A DNA stretch of 6,866 nucleotides, from NCBI GenBank assembly GCA_913050305.1, contig CAJXAS010000099.1:1-6866 (forward strand), in the 5' to 3' direction. The position numbers and the translations under genes were made by a program. Below are positions 1-6,056 of this stretch, one piece after another. The notes beneath the pieces are model-generated. The model had not been told where the DNA came from, did no database searches, and was given only the letters and a program-made list of their open reading frames with translations. This DNA is from an uncultured Polaribacter sp. GTDB taxonomy: Bacteria; Bacteroidota; Bacteroidia; Flavobacteriales; Flavobacteriaceae. How positions within the stretch are numbered: position 1 is the first letter of the stretch; each line of letters opens with the position of its first letter.

Positions 1-102
1 ATGGTTTGGTTGGCTGCAAAAATTTACAGAGTTGGTATTTTGATGTATGGAAAGAAACCAACATATAAAGATTTATATAAATGGTTAAAATATAAAGGCT
101 AG
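1..102 (+). CDS. ABC-2-type transporter permease, C-terminal 33 residues (partial)
   Basis: The frame is open from the first base to a TAG at 100-102 and encodes only the last 33 residues of a protein that starts outside the window. The visible tail has a hydrophobic stretch followed by IYRVGILMYGKKPTYKDL and a basic end. From memory this matches the cytoplasmic C-terminus of flavobacterial ABC transporter permeases of the ABC-2/NatB type, which often end in KPTYKDLYKWLKY-like sequence. The ATG at position 1 is probably an internal methionine rather than the true start. The stop codon directly abuts the ATG of the mechanosensitive channel gene in the same reading frame, so the two are very likely co-transcribed. 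The transported substrate cannot be told from this fragment. Confidence 0.7.
   Translation: MVWLAAKIYRVGILMYGKKPTYKDLYKWLKYKG
94..98 (+). promoter_or_regulatory. Possible ribosome binding site AAAGG before the channel gene
   Basis: AAAGG lies inside the last codons of the permease gene, four bases before the ATG at 103. It is the only SD-like motif at workable spacing before a start in this window. Bacteroidota generally rely little on SD pairing, so the match may be chance. Translational coupling from the permease stop is an equally good explanation for how the channel start is reached. Confidence 0.3.
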
Positions 103-969
103 ATGCAAGATAAATTAGAACAAGTAGCAGATACTATTTTTGAGGAGGCTAATTCAATTTTAGATTATACTTTTACGTTTAGTGAAGAAATAAGTATTTC
201 TTTTAAAGGACTATTGTCTGTGGCAATTGCCATTATTATAACGGCTTTTGTGCTAAAACTAGTAAGAAGATTTATCACTAGAAAAATACCGGAAAATGAT
301 AAAGTTAAATTCGTAAGTGTTTTTAGCTATATAAGATGGGTAATATTTATAGCTATTTTTTTAATTGCTATGGATGCTTCAGGAGTAAATGTAACAGCAC
401 TTTTCGCTGCATCAGCGGTACTTTTAATTGGTGTTGGTTTAGCTTTACAGACCTTATTTCAAGACATAATATCGGGTATTTTTATTCTAGTAGACCAGTC
501 TGTACATGTTGGTGATATTATTGAATTAGAAGGTAAAGTTGGTAGGGTTTTAGATATAAGACTAAGAACTACAAGAGCTGTAACTATTGATAATAAGGTT
601 TTAGTGATTCCAAATCATTTGTATTTAACTAATATTTTGTTTAATTGGACAGAGAACGGATCAGAAACTAGAGAATCTGTGAATATTGGTGTAGCCTATG
701 GTAGCGATGTCGTGCTTGTAAAACAACTATTATTAGAGTCGGCTAAAAATCATAAAAAGGTTTTAATATCGCCAGTTCCTAAGGTATTGTTTAGTGATTT
801 TGCTGATAGTTCTTTGAATTTTCAACTTATTTTCACGCTAAATGATAGCTTTGAAACTAGATTTGTACAAAGTGATTTACGCTTTGAAATAGATAAAAAA
901 TTTAGAGAGAATAATATTACAATTCCTTTTCCTCAGAGAGATGTTCATGTTTTTCAAAATAAGTTATAA
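103..969 (+). CDS. MscS-family small-conductance mechanosensitive ion channel
   Basis: This inner-membrane channel should open under membrane tension and release solutes on hypo-osmotic shock. At 288 residues it has the length of classic E. coli MscS (286). Three hydrophobic helices are visible at about residues 34-54, 74-91 and 97-130. The last is the pore-lining helix, rich in Ala and Gly (AASAVLLIGVGLALQ), and continues into the family's DIISGIFILV segment. The beta domain follows, with VGDIIELEGKVGRVLDI and the VIPNHLYL motif around residues 168-175. An alpha/beta C-terminal domain ends with the typical NITIPFPQRDVHV near residue 280. The ATG at 103 is the first possible start because the in-frame codon before it is the permease stop. 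The family assignment is firm. Gating properties and ion preference cannot be read from sequence. Confidence 0.93.
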   Translation: MQDKLEQVADTIFEEANSILDYTFTFSEEISISFKGLLSVAIAIIITAFVLKLVRRFITRKIPENDKVKFVSVFSYIRWVIFIAIFLIAMDASGVNVTALFAASAVLLIGVGLALQTLFQDIISGIFILVDQSVHVGDIIELEGKVGRVLDIRLRTTRAVTIDNKVLVIPNHLYLTNILFNWTENGSETRESVNIGVAYGSDVVLVKQLLLESAKNHKKVLISPVPKVLFSDFADSSLNFQLIFTLNDSFETRFVQSDLRFEIDKKFRENNITIPFPQRDVHVFQNKL

Positions 970-1039
970 GTAAAAGAGTTTTTGAGCACTAGGTTTAGGG
1001 TTCAATATTGTTTTCAGCAAACCTTTAAATTAAAAATGG

Positions 1040-2203
1040 ATGAGTAAGATATTAATTATTGAAGATGAAGCATCCATTAGAAGGGTTTTGTCAAAAATTA
1101 TTTCAGAAGAAAATGAATCTTATAATGTAGAGCAAGCAGAAGACGGATTGTTAGGAATTGAAATGATTATGAATAATGATTATGATTTGGTTTTATGCGA
1201 TATTAAAATGCCAAAAATGGACGGTGTTGAGGTGTTAGAAAAAGCGAAGAAAATTAAACCAGAAATACCAATTGTTATGATTTCTGGGCACGGAGATTTA
1301 GATACAGCAGTAAATACAATGCGCTTAGGTGCATTTGACTACATATCTAAACCACCAGATTTAAACAGACTTTTAAATACTGTAAGAAATGCATTAGATA
1401 AAAAAGTACTGGTTGTAGAAAATAAACGTCTAAAAAATAAAGTAAGCAAAAGTTACCAGATGATTGGTGAAAGTGTTGCTATTACTCATATTAAAGATAT
1501 TATAGAAAAAGTAGCCGCTACAGATGCAAGGGTTTTAATTACTGGCCCAAATGGAACAGGAAAAGAATTAGTAGCTCATTGGTTGCACGAAAAATCAGAT
1601 AGAGTAAAAGCGCCAATGATTGAAGTAAACTGTGCTGCAATTCCTTCAGAACTAATAGAAAGTGAGCTATTCGGTCATGTAAAAGGTTCTTTTACAGGGG
1701 CAAATAAAGACAGAGCAGGTAAGTTTGAAGCTGCAAATGGGGGTACTATTTTTTTAGATGAAATTGGAGATATGAGTTTGTCCGCACAAGCAAAAGTATT
1801 ACGTGCTTTGCAAGAAAGTAAAATTTCTAGAGTTGGTTCAGATAAAGATATAAAGGTAAATGTTAGAATTGTTGCTGCTACAAATAAAAATCTAAAAGAA
1901 GAAATTTCTGAAGGTAGGTTTCGAGAAGATTTGTATCATAGGTTAGCCGTAATTTTAATTAAAGTACCTGCATTAAATGATAGAAGAGAAGACATTCCGT
2001 TATTAATAAGTTTTTTCGCCAATAAAATAGCGAAGGAACAAGGAATGCCAGAAAAAACATTTTCTTCACAAGCGATTACTTTATTGCAAGAATATGATTG
2101 GACTGGTAATATACGTGAGTTAAGAAATGTTGTGGAACGTTTAATAATTCTTGGAGAGAAAGAAGTTTCTGTAAATGATATAAAATTATTCGCTAATAAG
2201 TAA
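1040..2203 (+). CDS. Sigma-54-type response regulator (REC + AAA+), no HTH domain
   Basis: A cytoplasmic two-component response regulator of the NtrC class, 387 residues. The receiver domain spans about residues 1-120, with acidic residues E8/D9, phospho-acceptor D54 (VLCDIKMPKMDG), S82 and K104. The AAA+ ATPase spans about 142-370: Walker A GPNGTGKE at 169-176, the sigma-54 contact loop as GSFTGA at 216-221 (consensus GAFTGA), Walker B TIFLDE at 236-241, sensor I near 275-282, arginine-finger region FREDLYHRL at 294-302, and sensor II GNIREL at 356-361. The protein ends about 20 residues later, with no room for the Fis-type HTH that full-length NtrC proteins (about 450-480 residues) carry. 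I recall HTH-less versions of similar length in flavobacteria, so this is probably native, not a truncation. An in-frame TAA at 1031-1033 makes ATG 1040 the earliest start. No partner histidine kinase lies in the window. It may be co-transcribed with the channel gene (70-bp gap) or have its own promoter. Confidence 0.93.
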   Translation: MSKILIIEDEASIRRVLSKIISEENESYNVEQAEDGLLGIEMIMNNDYDLVLCDIKMPKMDGVEVLEKAKKIKPEIPIVMISGHGDLDTAVNTMRLGAFDYISKPPDLNRLLNTVRNALDKKVLVVENKRLKNKVSKSYQMIGESVAITHIKDIIEKVAATDARVLITGPNGTGKELVAHWLHEKSDRVKAPMIEVNCAAIPSELIESELFGHVKGSFTGANKDRAGKFEAANGGTIFLDEIGDMSLSAQAKVLRALQESKISRVGSDKDIKVNVRIVAATNKNLKEEISEGRFREDLYHRLAVILIKVPALNDRREDIPLLISFFANKIAKEQGMPEKTFSSQAITLLQEYDWTGNIRELRNVVERLIILGEKEVSVNDIKLFANK

Positions 2204-2242
2204 ATTTAATGTAATCTTCAACGTATAACAATCAGACCATTT

Positions 2243-2279
2243 AAAAAAGGGAATCAAAATAACTTGATTCCCTTTTTTT
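2243..2279. terminator. Bidirectional rho-independent terminator between response regulator and katG
   Basis: GGGAATCAA (2249-2257) pairs perfectly with TTGATTCCC (2264-2272) around a six-base loop. Six A on the left and a T run on the right extend the helix to 15 bp and give a U-tract in both directions. It lies between the stop codons of two convergent genes and can end transcription of both. Confidence 0.92.
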
Positions 2280-2296
2280 ATAAAACTTAGACTGTA

Positions 2297-4486
2297 TTAC
2301 TCTTTAATATCAAATAAATCTAGGTGCATCACCTTTGTCCAAGCAATCACAAAATCATTAACAAAGCGTTCTTTTGCATCGTCTGCAGCATACACTTCGG
2401 CAATAGCTCTTAGTTCTGTGTTTGATCCAAAAATTAAATCTGCTCTTGTTCCTCTAAATTTAATGACACCTGTTTTTCTATCCGATCCCTCAAATAAAGT
2501 GTCGTCATTAGAAGTTGCTTTCCAAGTGGTGCTAAAATCTAAAATATTTACCAAGAAATCATTTGAAAGGGTGCCAACAGTATCTGTGAACACTCCATAT
2601 TTAGATGCATCATAATTGGTTCCTAAAGCTCTCATACCGGCAACTAAAACAGTCATTTCTGGAATGCTAAGTGTTAATAATTGTGCCCTGTCAATCAATA
2701 ATTCTTCCGCTGCTAGATTTAAATTTTTCTTAACAAAATTTCTAAATCCATCTGCTTTTGGTTCTAAATAACCAAAAGAAACAACATCTGTTTGTTCTTG
2801 AGAAGCATCTCCTCTTCCAGATATAAAAGGAACAGCAATATTATACCCTGCATTTTTCACTCCTTTTTCAACGGCTACATTTCCTCCTAAAACAATTAAA
2901 TCTGCCATAGAAACAATACCGTTAAACTCTTTTTGAATGGCCTCTAAAATAGTTAGTACTTTTTTTAGTTCATAAGGATTATTTGCTGCCCAACTTTTTT
3001 GAGGTTCTAAACGAATTCTGCCTCCATTTGCACCACCTCGCATGTCTGAACCTCTATATGTTGAAGCAGATGCCCAAGCGGTAGTTGCTAATTGAGAAAT
3101 TGATAAATTAGTATTTGAAATAGCTTCTTTTAATATTGCAATTTCTGAATCAGAAAGTTTTGTTCCTTGAGGAATTGGATCTTGCCAAAGCAACTCTTCT
3201 TTAGGAACTTCTGGACCTAAATAACGAGAAATTGGGCCCATATCTCTGTGGGTTAATTTATACCACGCTCTTGCAAAAGCATCTTCAAAAGCTTTGTGGT
3301 CTTTATGAAAACGTTTAGAAATTTCCAAATATTTAGGATCTACTTTTAAAGCGATATCCGCAGTAGTCATCATTAAATCTTGTGTATTATTAGCATCACC
3401 AGCTTTGGGTGCTTTTTTTGCATTTGACTCTGCTGTAGGTTTCCATTGATACGCACCTGCGGGGCTCTTGGTTAATTCCCAATCATAATTTAATAAAACA
3501 TCAAAATAATCATGATCCCATATTATTGGATTGGGTGTCCATGCGCCTTCTATTCCGCTTGTAATCGTATCATCTAAAACACCAGACTTGTATGTGTTTT
3601 TCCAACCAGTGCTCATTTCTTCTATTGGAGCTCCATGTGGTGATGGCCCAACATAGGTGTCTGGATTAGCAGCACCATGTGCTTTACCAAATGTATGTCC
3701 GCCGGCAACAAGAGCTACCGTTTCTTCGTCATTCATTGCCATTCTACCAAAGGTTTCTCTTACATCTTTAGCAGAACCAATTGGATCTGGGTGTCCGTTC
3801 GGTCCTTCAGGATTTACATAAATCCAACCCATCATTACAGCTCCAAGCGGATCCTCTAACGCATCCTCTTTATAACGTTCTTCATTCTCTCCCATAACGG
3901 TTTCAGAACCCCAATATATATCTTGTTCTGGTTCCCAAACGTCTTCTCGTCCACCTGCAAAACCAAAGGTTTTAAATCCCATAGATTCCATTGCGGAGTT
4001 GCCTGCAAGAATCATTAAATCTGCCCAAGATAATTTGTTTCCGTATTTCTTTTTAATTGGCCAAAGTAATAAACGTGCTTTGTCTAAATTACCATTATCT
4101 GGCCAACTATTTATTGGCGCAAAACGCTGTGAACCAGAACGTGCGCCACCACGCCCATCTCCAACTCTATAAGTACCAGCACTATGCCATGCCATACGGA
4201 CCATAAAAGGGCCATAACTCCCATAATCTGCTGGCCACCAATCTTGTGAGTCAGTCATAAAATGGTTTACATCTTTTTTTAATTCTGCATAATCAATGCT
4301 ATTAAAAGCAGTGGCATAATCAAAATCTTTGGTCATTGGGTTTGACGCTTCTCCGTTTTGACGCAGAATGTTTAATTTTAACTCATTTGGCCAAAAATCT
4401 CGAACAGAAGTTCCGCCTCCAGCCGTTTGTTTTTGAGTACCACCCATAAATGGGCATTGGCCAATATTTCCGTCGTTATTATTCAT
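2297..4486 (-). CDS. katG: Catalase-peroxidase KatG
   Basis: Bifunctional haem catalase-peroxidase (EC 1.11.1.21) that removes H2O2 by dismutation and by peroxidatic reduction. At 729 residues it has the usual bacterial length, with the haem-binding N-terminal domain (about 1-400) and the haem-free C-terminal repeat (about 410-729). All key residues are present: distal R97, W100 and H101 in VRMAWHSAGTYR; Y223 (WIYVNPEGPNG) and M249 (FGRMAMNDEE), which with W100 form the Trp-Tyr-Met adduct needed for catalase activity; proximal haem ligand H264 in GGHTFGKAHG; S310 in TITSGIE, equivalent to Ser315 of the M. tuberculosis enzyme; and the RDMGPISRYLGPEVP block. There is no signal peptide, so it should be cytoplasmic. 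It is transcribed divergently from the peroxiredoxin operon, and a putative OxyR-type palindrome sits upstream. The reading frame is intact. The start at 4486 fits the N-terminus NNNDGNIGQCPFMGG usual for the family. Confidence 0.98.
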   Translation of the reverse strand: MNNNDGNIGQCPFMGGTQKQTAGGGTSVRDFWPNELKLNILRQNGEASNPMTKDFDYATAFNSIDYAELKKDVNHFMTDSQDWWPADYGSYGPFMVRMAWHSAGTYRVGDGRGGARSGSQRFAPINSWPDNGNLDKARLLLWPIKKKYGNKLSWADLMILAGNSAMESMGFKTFGFAGGREDVWEPEQDIYWGSETVMGENEERYKEDALEDPLGAVMMGWIYVNPEGPNGHPDPIGSAKDVRETFGRMAMNDEETVALVAGGHTFGKAHGAANPDTYVGPSPHGAPIEEMSTGWKNTYKSGVLDDTITSGIEGAWTPNPIIWDHDYFDVLLNYDWELTKSPAGAYQWKPTAESNAKKAPKAGDANNTQDLMMTTADIALKVDPKYLEISKRFHKDHKAFEDAFARAWYKLTHRDMGPISRYLGPEVPKEELLWQDPIPQGTKLSDSEIAILKEAISNTNLSISQLATTAWASASTYRGSDMRGGANGGRIRLEPQKSWAANNPYELKKVLTILEAIQKEFNGIVSMADLIVLGGNVAVEKGVKNAGYNIAVPFISGRGDASQEQTDVVSFGYLEPKADGFRNFVKKNLNLAAEELLIDRAQLLTLSIPEMTVLVAGMRALGTNYDASKYGVFTDTVGTLSNDFLVNILDFSTTWKATSNDDTLFEGSDRKTGVIKFRGTRADLIFGSNTELRAIAEVYAADDAKERFVNDFVIAWTKVMHLDLFDIKE

Positions 4487-4516
4487 TTTTTGACTATTTT
4501 AAAGATTGCTTCTACC

Positions 4517-4524
4517 CAAATTTA
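4517..4524 (-). promoter_or_regulatory. Predicted katG -7 promoter element (TAAATTTG)
   Basis: Read on the - strand, this octamer matches the Bacteroidota -7 consensus TAnnTTTG exactly. It would start transcription near position 4512 and give a leader of about 25 bases before the katG ATG. I find no TTTG-like -33 element about 20 bp upstream, as might be expected of an activator-dependent promoter. In DNA this A+T-rich an exact match can occur by chance. Confidence 0.5.
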
Positions 4525-4568
4525 CAATAAAATTTTGAATAATTTTTATCTATATTTTTTATTTAATC

Positions 4569-4583
4569 ATAGTTAAAAACTAT
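4569..4583. promoter_or_regulatory. OxyR-like palindromic operator ATAGTT-AAA-AACTAT
   Basis: This is a perfect 6-bp inverted repeat around three A bases. It fits every defined position of the E. coli OxyR half-operator consensus ATAGnTnnnAnCTAT. Its centre (4576) is about 64-65 bp upstream of the predicted katG start site, the usual place for the recognition site of a LysR-type activator. I see no second full half-operator at the expected 22-bp spacing on either side, so only half of the E. coli-type site is clear. OxyR is the known peroxide regulator in Bacteroides. Its role here is inferred, and no oxyR gene is in the window. Confidence 0.5.
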
Positions 4584-4634
4584 ATAATTTAATCTGCGAG
4601 TTTGCTTATTTATCAAAATATAATTGAATTCGAT

Positions 4635-4657
4635 TATAAGTGATGAACACTATAAGT
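4635..4657. repeat. TATAAGT direct repeat enclosing AGTG-N5-CACT inverted repeat
   Basis: TATAAGT occurs at 4635-4641 and again at 4651-4657, a 16-bp period. Overlapping these copies, AGTG (4639-4642) and CACT (4648-4651) form a short palindrome with a 5-bp spacer. The element lies about 90 bp upstream of the predicted peroxiredoxin start site and could be an operator. It could equally be chance in A+T-rich DNA. Confidence 0.3.
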
Positions 4658-4720
4658 AAAGCTGATATATATATAAATAGTTAACATTAAATTTTTTAGT
4701 TACAAGATATACTAGGGTGT

Positions 4721-4728
4721 TATATTTG
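4721..4728 (+). promoter_or_regulatory. Predicted peroxiredoxin operon -7 promoter element (TATATTTG)
   Basis: This octamer is an exact match to the Bacteroidota -7 consensus TAnnTTTG, 43 bases before the peroxiredoxin ATG. A TTAG at 4696-4699, 21 bp upstream, is a three-of-four match to the -33 element TTTG. The start site would be near 4733 with a leader of about 39 bases. A second copy of ATAGTTAA, the left arm of the katG-side palindrome, lies at 4677-4684 just upstream of the -33 position. Confidence 0.6.
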
Positions 4729-4771
4729 CAACTTGAAAACAATTAATAATATCATAAATAATTTTTAAAAT

Positions 4772-5419
4772 ATGGCAACATTAGTAGGTAAGAAATTTCC
4801 AGATTTAAACGTAGACTCAATGAATGAAATGGGTGATACTTTTAAATTAAATGTATTAGAAGAAGCAGTAAATAACAAAAAGAAAGTATTATTATTTTGG
4901 TATCCAAAAGATTTTACTTTTGTGTGTCCTACAGAATTGCATGCTTTTCAAGCTGCATTGGGGGAATTCGAAAAAAGAAATACAATTGTAATTGGTGCTT
5001 CTTGTGATACACCTGAGGTTCATTTTGCATGGTTAAGTACTTCTAAGGATAATGGTGGAATTGAAGGAGTAACATACCCGATTTTAGCAGACAGTAATAG
5101 AAATTTATCATCAATCTTGGGGATTTTAGATATAACCAATGAAACTTTTGATGAAGTTTCCCAAACGATTCAAGTAGAGGGAGATAATGTAACGTACAGA
5201 GCAACGTACTTAATTGACGAAGAAGGAACCGTTTTTCATGAAGGAGTAAATCATATGCCAGTTGGTCGAAACGTAAACGAGTTTTTACGTTTAATTGATG
5301 CGTATGCGCATGTTCAAAAAAATGGTGAAGTTTGTCCTGCAAACTGGGAAGAAGGAAAAACAGCAATGGCGCCAAATGCAAAAGGAACTGCTGAATATTT
5401 AGCTGCTCACTTAAATTAA
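4772..5419 (+). CDS. Typical 2-Cys peroxiredoxin (AhpC/Prx1 type)
   Basis: Thiol peroxidase that reduces H2O2, and by family knowledge organic peroxides and peroxynitrite, in the cytoplasm. The 215-residue protein has the peroxidatic motif PKDFTFVCPTE with P45, T49 and peroxidatic C52. The conserved active-site arginine is R143 (TYRATYLID), and the resolving C188 sits in GEVCPANW. A third cysteine, C78, lies in GASCDTPEVHF. Compared with E. coli AhpC or eukaryotic Prx1 there are about 15 extra residues at roughly 118-140, between the ADSNRNLSSILG region and the arginine strand. The C-terminus lacks the YF motif of oxidation-sensitive enzymes. The frame closes at a TAA just upstream (4766-4768), so ATG 4772 is the earliest start, and no SD is present. 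It is first in an operon with a thioredoxin 9 bases downstream and a small unknown gene. The thioredoxin is the likely reductant, since no ahpF is present. Confidence 0.96.
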   Translation: MATLVGKKFPDLNVDSMNEMGDTFKLNVLEEAVNNKKKVLLFWYPKDFTFVCPTELHAFQAALGEFEKRNTIVIGASCDTPEVHFAWLSTSKDNGGIEGVTYPILADSNRNLSSILGILDITNETFDEVSQTIQVEGDNVTYRATYLIDEEGTVFHEGVNHMPVGRNVNEFLRLIDAYAHVQKNGEVCPANWEEGKTAMAPNAKGTAEYLAAHLN

Positions 5420-5428
5420 TTATTAAGG

Positions 5429-5737
5429 ATGGTTCAAGAATTAAGTCAAGATAATTTAGCCGAATTGGTATCGGATAATAAAACCGTTATTGTACAATAT
5501 ACTGCTACATGGTGCGGAAATTGTAGAATTATGAAACCAAAATTCAAAAAGTTAGCTTCAGAAAATGAGAACATAACTTTTGTAATTGTAGATGCAGAGA
5601 AATTTCCAGAAAGTAGAAAGTTAGCAGATGTGAGTAATTTACCAACTTTTGCAACTTTTGAAGGAGGGAGTATCAAGAATCAGACACAAACAAATAAATT
5701 TGAAGTGTTGAAGGAATTAGTAAACGAAGTAATTTAA
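5429..5737 (+). CDS. Thioredoxin-like protein with CGNC active site
   Basis: A 102-residue single-domain thioredoxin fold without signal peptide, so cytoplasmic. The redox motif is TWCGNCRIMKP with C29 and C32, and the cis-proline is P72 in NLPTFATF. It departs from classical thioredoxin in several places. The active-site Pro of CGPC is Asn. The buried Asp26 of E. coli thioredoxin aligns with Q23, and Lys57 aligns with a hydrophobic residue near I53. The C-terminal VGA loop is missing. These are positions that tune the thiol pKa and partner binding, so its redox properties probably differ from those of housekeeping thioredoxin. It starts 9 bases after the peroxiredoxin stop and ends one base before the next gene. 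The inferred role is reducing the C52-C188 disulfide of the neighbouring peroxiredoxin. AAGG touches the ATG directly, too close to act as an SD. Confidence 0.92.
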   Translation: MVQELSQDNLAELVSDNKTVIVQYTATWCGNCRIMKPKFKKLASENENITFVIVDAEKFPESRKLADVSNLPTFATFEGGSIKNQTQTNKFEVLKELVNEVI

Positions 5738-5738
5738 T

Positions 5739-5996
5739 ATGAAGTTACCTGTAATTAAACATCTTACGAGCTTTATCGAAGAAAACGATCAAGATTACGT
5801 ATTAGAAACTATTGAAACTCTAGAAGCCTTAACAGAGGTTCCGTCTTTAAAGGATGAGGAATTAGATGTTATTGGAGAGTTAATTTCTAACATGTACGGT
5901 GCTCTTGAAGTAGATAAAATGGTAAAAGAGGGAATACCAAAGAAAGAAGCGTTAAATACTTTTATGAAACGTGTTTTGGGTGCTATAGATCAATAA
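5739..5996 (+). CDS. Small conserved protein of unknown function (possibly DUF6952)
   Basis: An 85-residue acidic, mostly helical protein with no cysteine, no membrane segment and no signal peptide. It begins MKLPVIKHLTSF. It contains an acidic helix at about 13-31 (EENDQDYVLETIETLEALTE), a second at about 38-60 (KDEELDVIGELISNMYGALE) and a basic C-terminal helix KKEALNTFMKRVLGAI. I do not recognise an activity. I recall a Bacteroidota family, DUF6952, of this size and flavour, but could not check the match. It starts one base after the thioredoxin stop, so it is almost certainly translated from the same mRNA and terminated by the hairpin at 6018-6048. The absence of cysteine argues against thiol chemistry. 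An adaptor or regulatory role with the peroxiredoxin/thioredoxin pair is possible but is inference from position only. Confidence 0.85.
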   Translation: MKLPVIKHLTSFIEENDQDYVLETIETLEALTEVPSLKDEELDVIGELISNMYGALEVDKMVKEGIPKKEALNTFMKRVLGAIDQ

Positions 5997-6017
5997 AATA
6001 CAAACTATTTTATGTGT

Positions 6018-6048
6018 AAAATCTCAAGTGAAAACTTGAGATTTTTTT
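6018..6048. terminator. Bidirectional rho-independent terminator with GAAA loop
   Basis: AAAATCTCAAGT (6018-6029) pairs perfectly with ACTTGAGATTTT (6034-6045) around the tetraloop GAAA (6030-6033), followed by a T run to 6048. On the other strand the A run at the left supplies a short U-tract. It lies between the stop of the small operon gene and the stop of the convergent hydrolase gene, so it can serve both. Confidence 0.9.
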
Positions 6049-6056
6049 ATTTATAT

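Noticed and set aside
991..1024. AGGTTT ... AAACCT inverted repeat between channel and response regulator as a terminator or leader structure
   Set aside because: Only six pairs close a 22-base loop, and no T run follows. A nearby TTTTTG and TATTGTTTT do not fit the -33/-7 promoter pattern well. Too weak to annotate.
2418..2615. Open frame on the + strand opposite katG
   Set aside because: It is short and fully within katG; the same applies to the one at 3677-3859. No independent support.
4633..4648. PerR-type box (TTATAATnATTATAA) in the katG-peroxiredoxin spacer
   Set aside because: Only the left arm TTATAA is present and the right arm does not match. The OxyR-like palindrome nearby is a far better fit.
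4664..4676. ATATATATATA run as a microsatellite or phase-variable promoter spacer
   Set aside because: It is about five AT units, ordinary for an A+T-rich intergenic region, and it is not between the -33 and -7 elements of either predicted promoter.
5043..5381. 112-codon open frame on the - strand opposite the peroxiredoxin gene
   Set aside because: It lies wholly inside a well-supported gene, and its Leu/His/Phe-rich translation is the typical antisense product of an A+T-rich coding strand. It has no recognisable motif.
5446..5676. 76-codon open frame on the - strand opposite the thioredoxin gene
   Set aside because: It is antisense to a gene with a clear active site, with no promoter or family resemblance.
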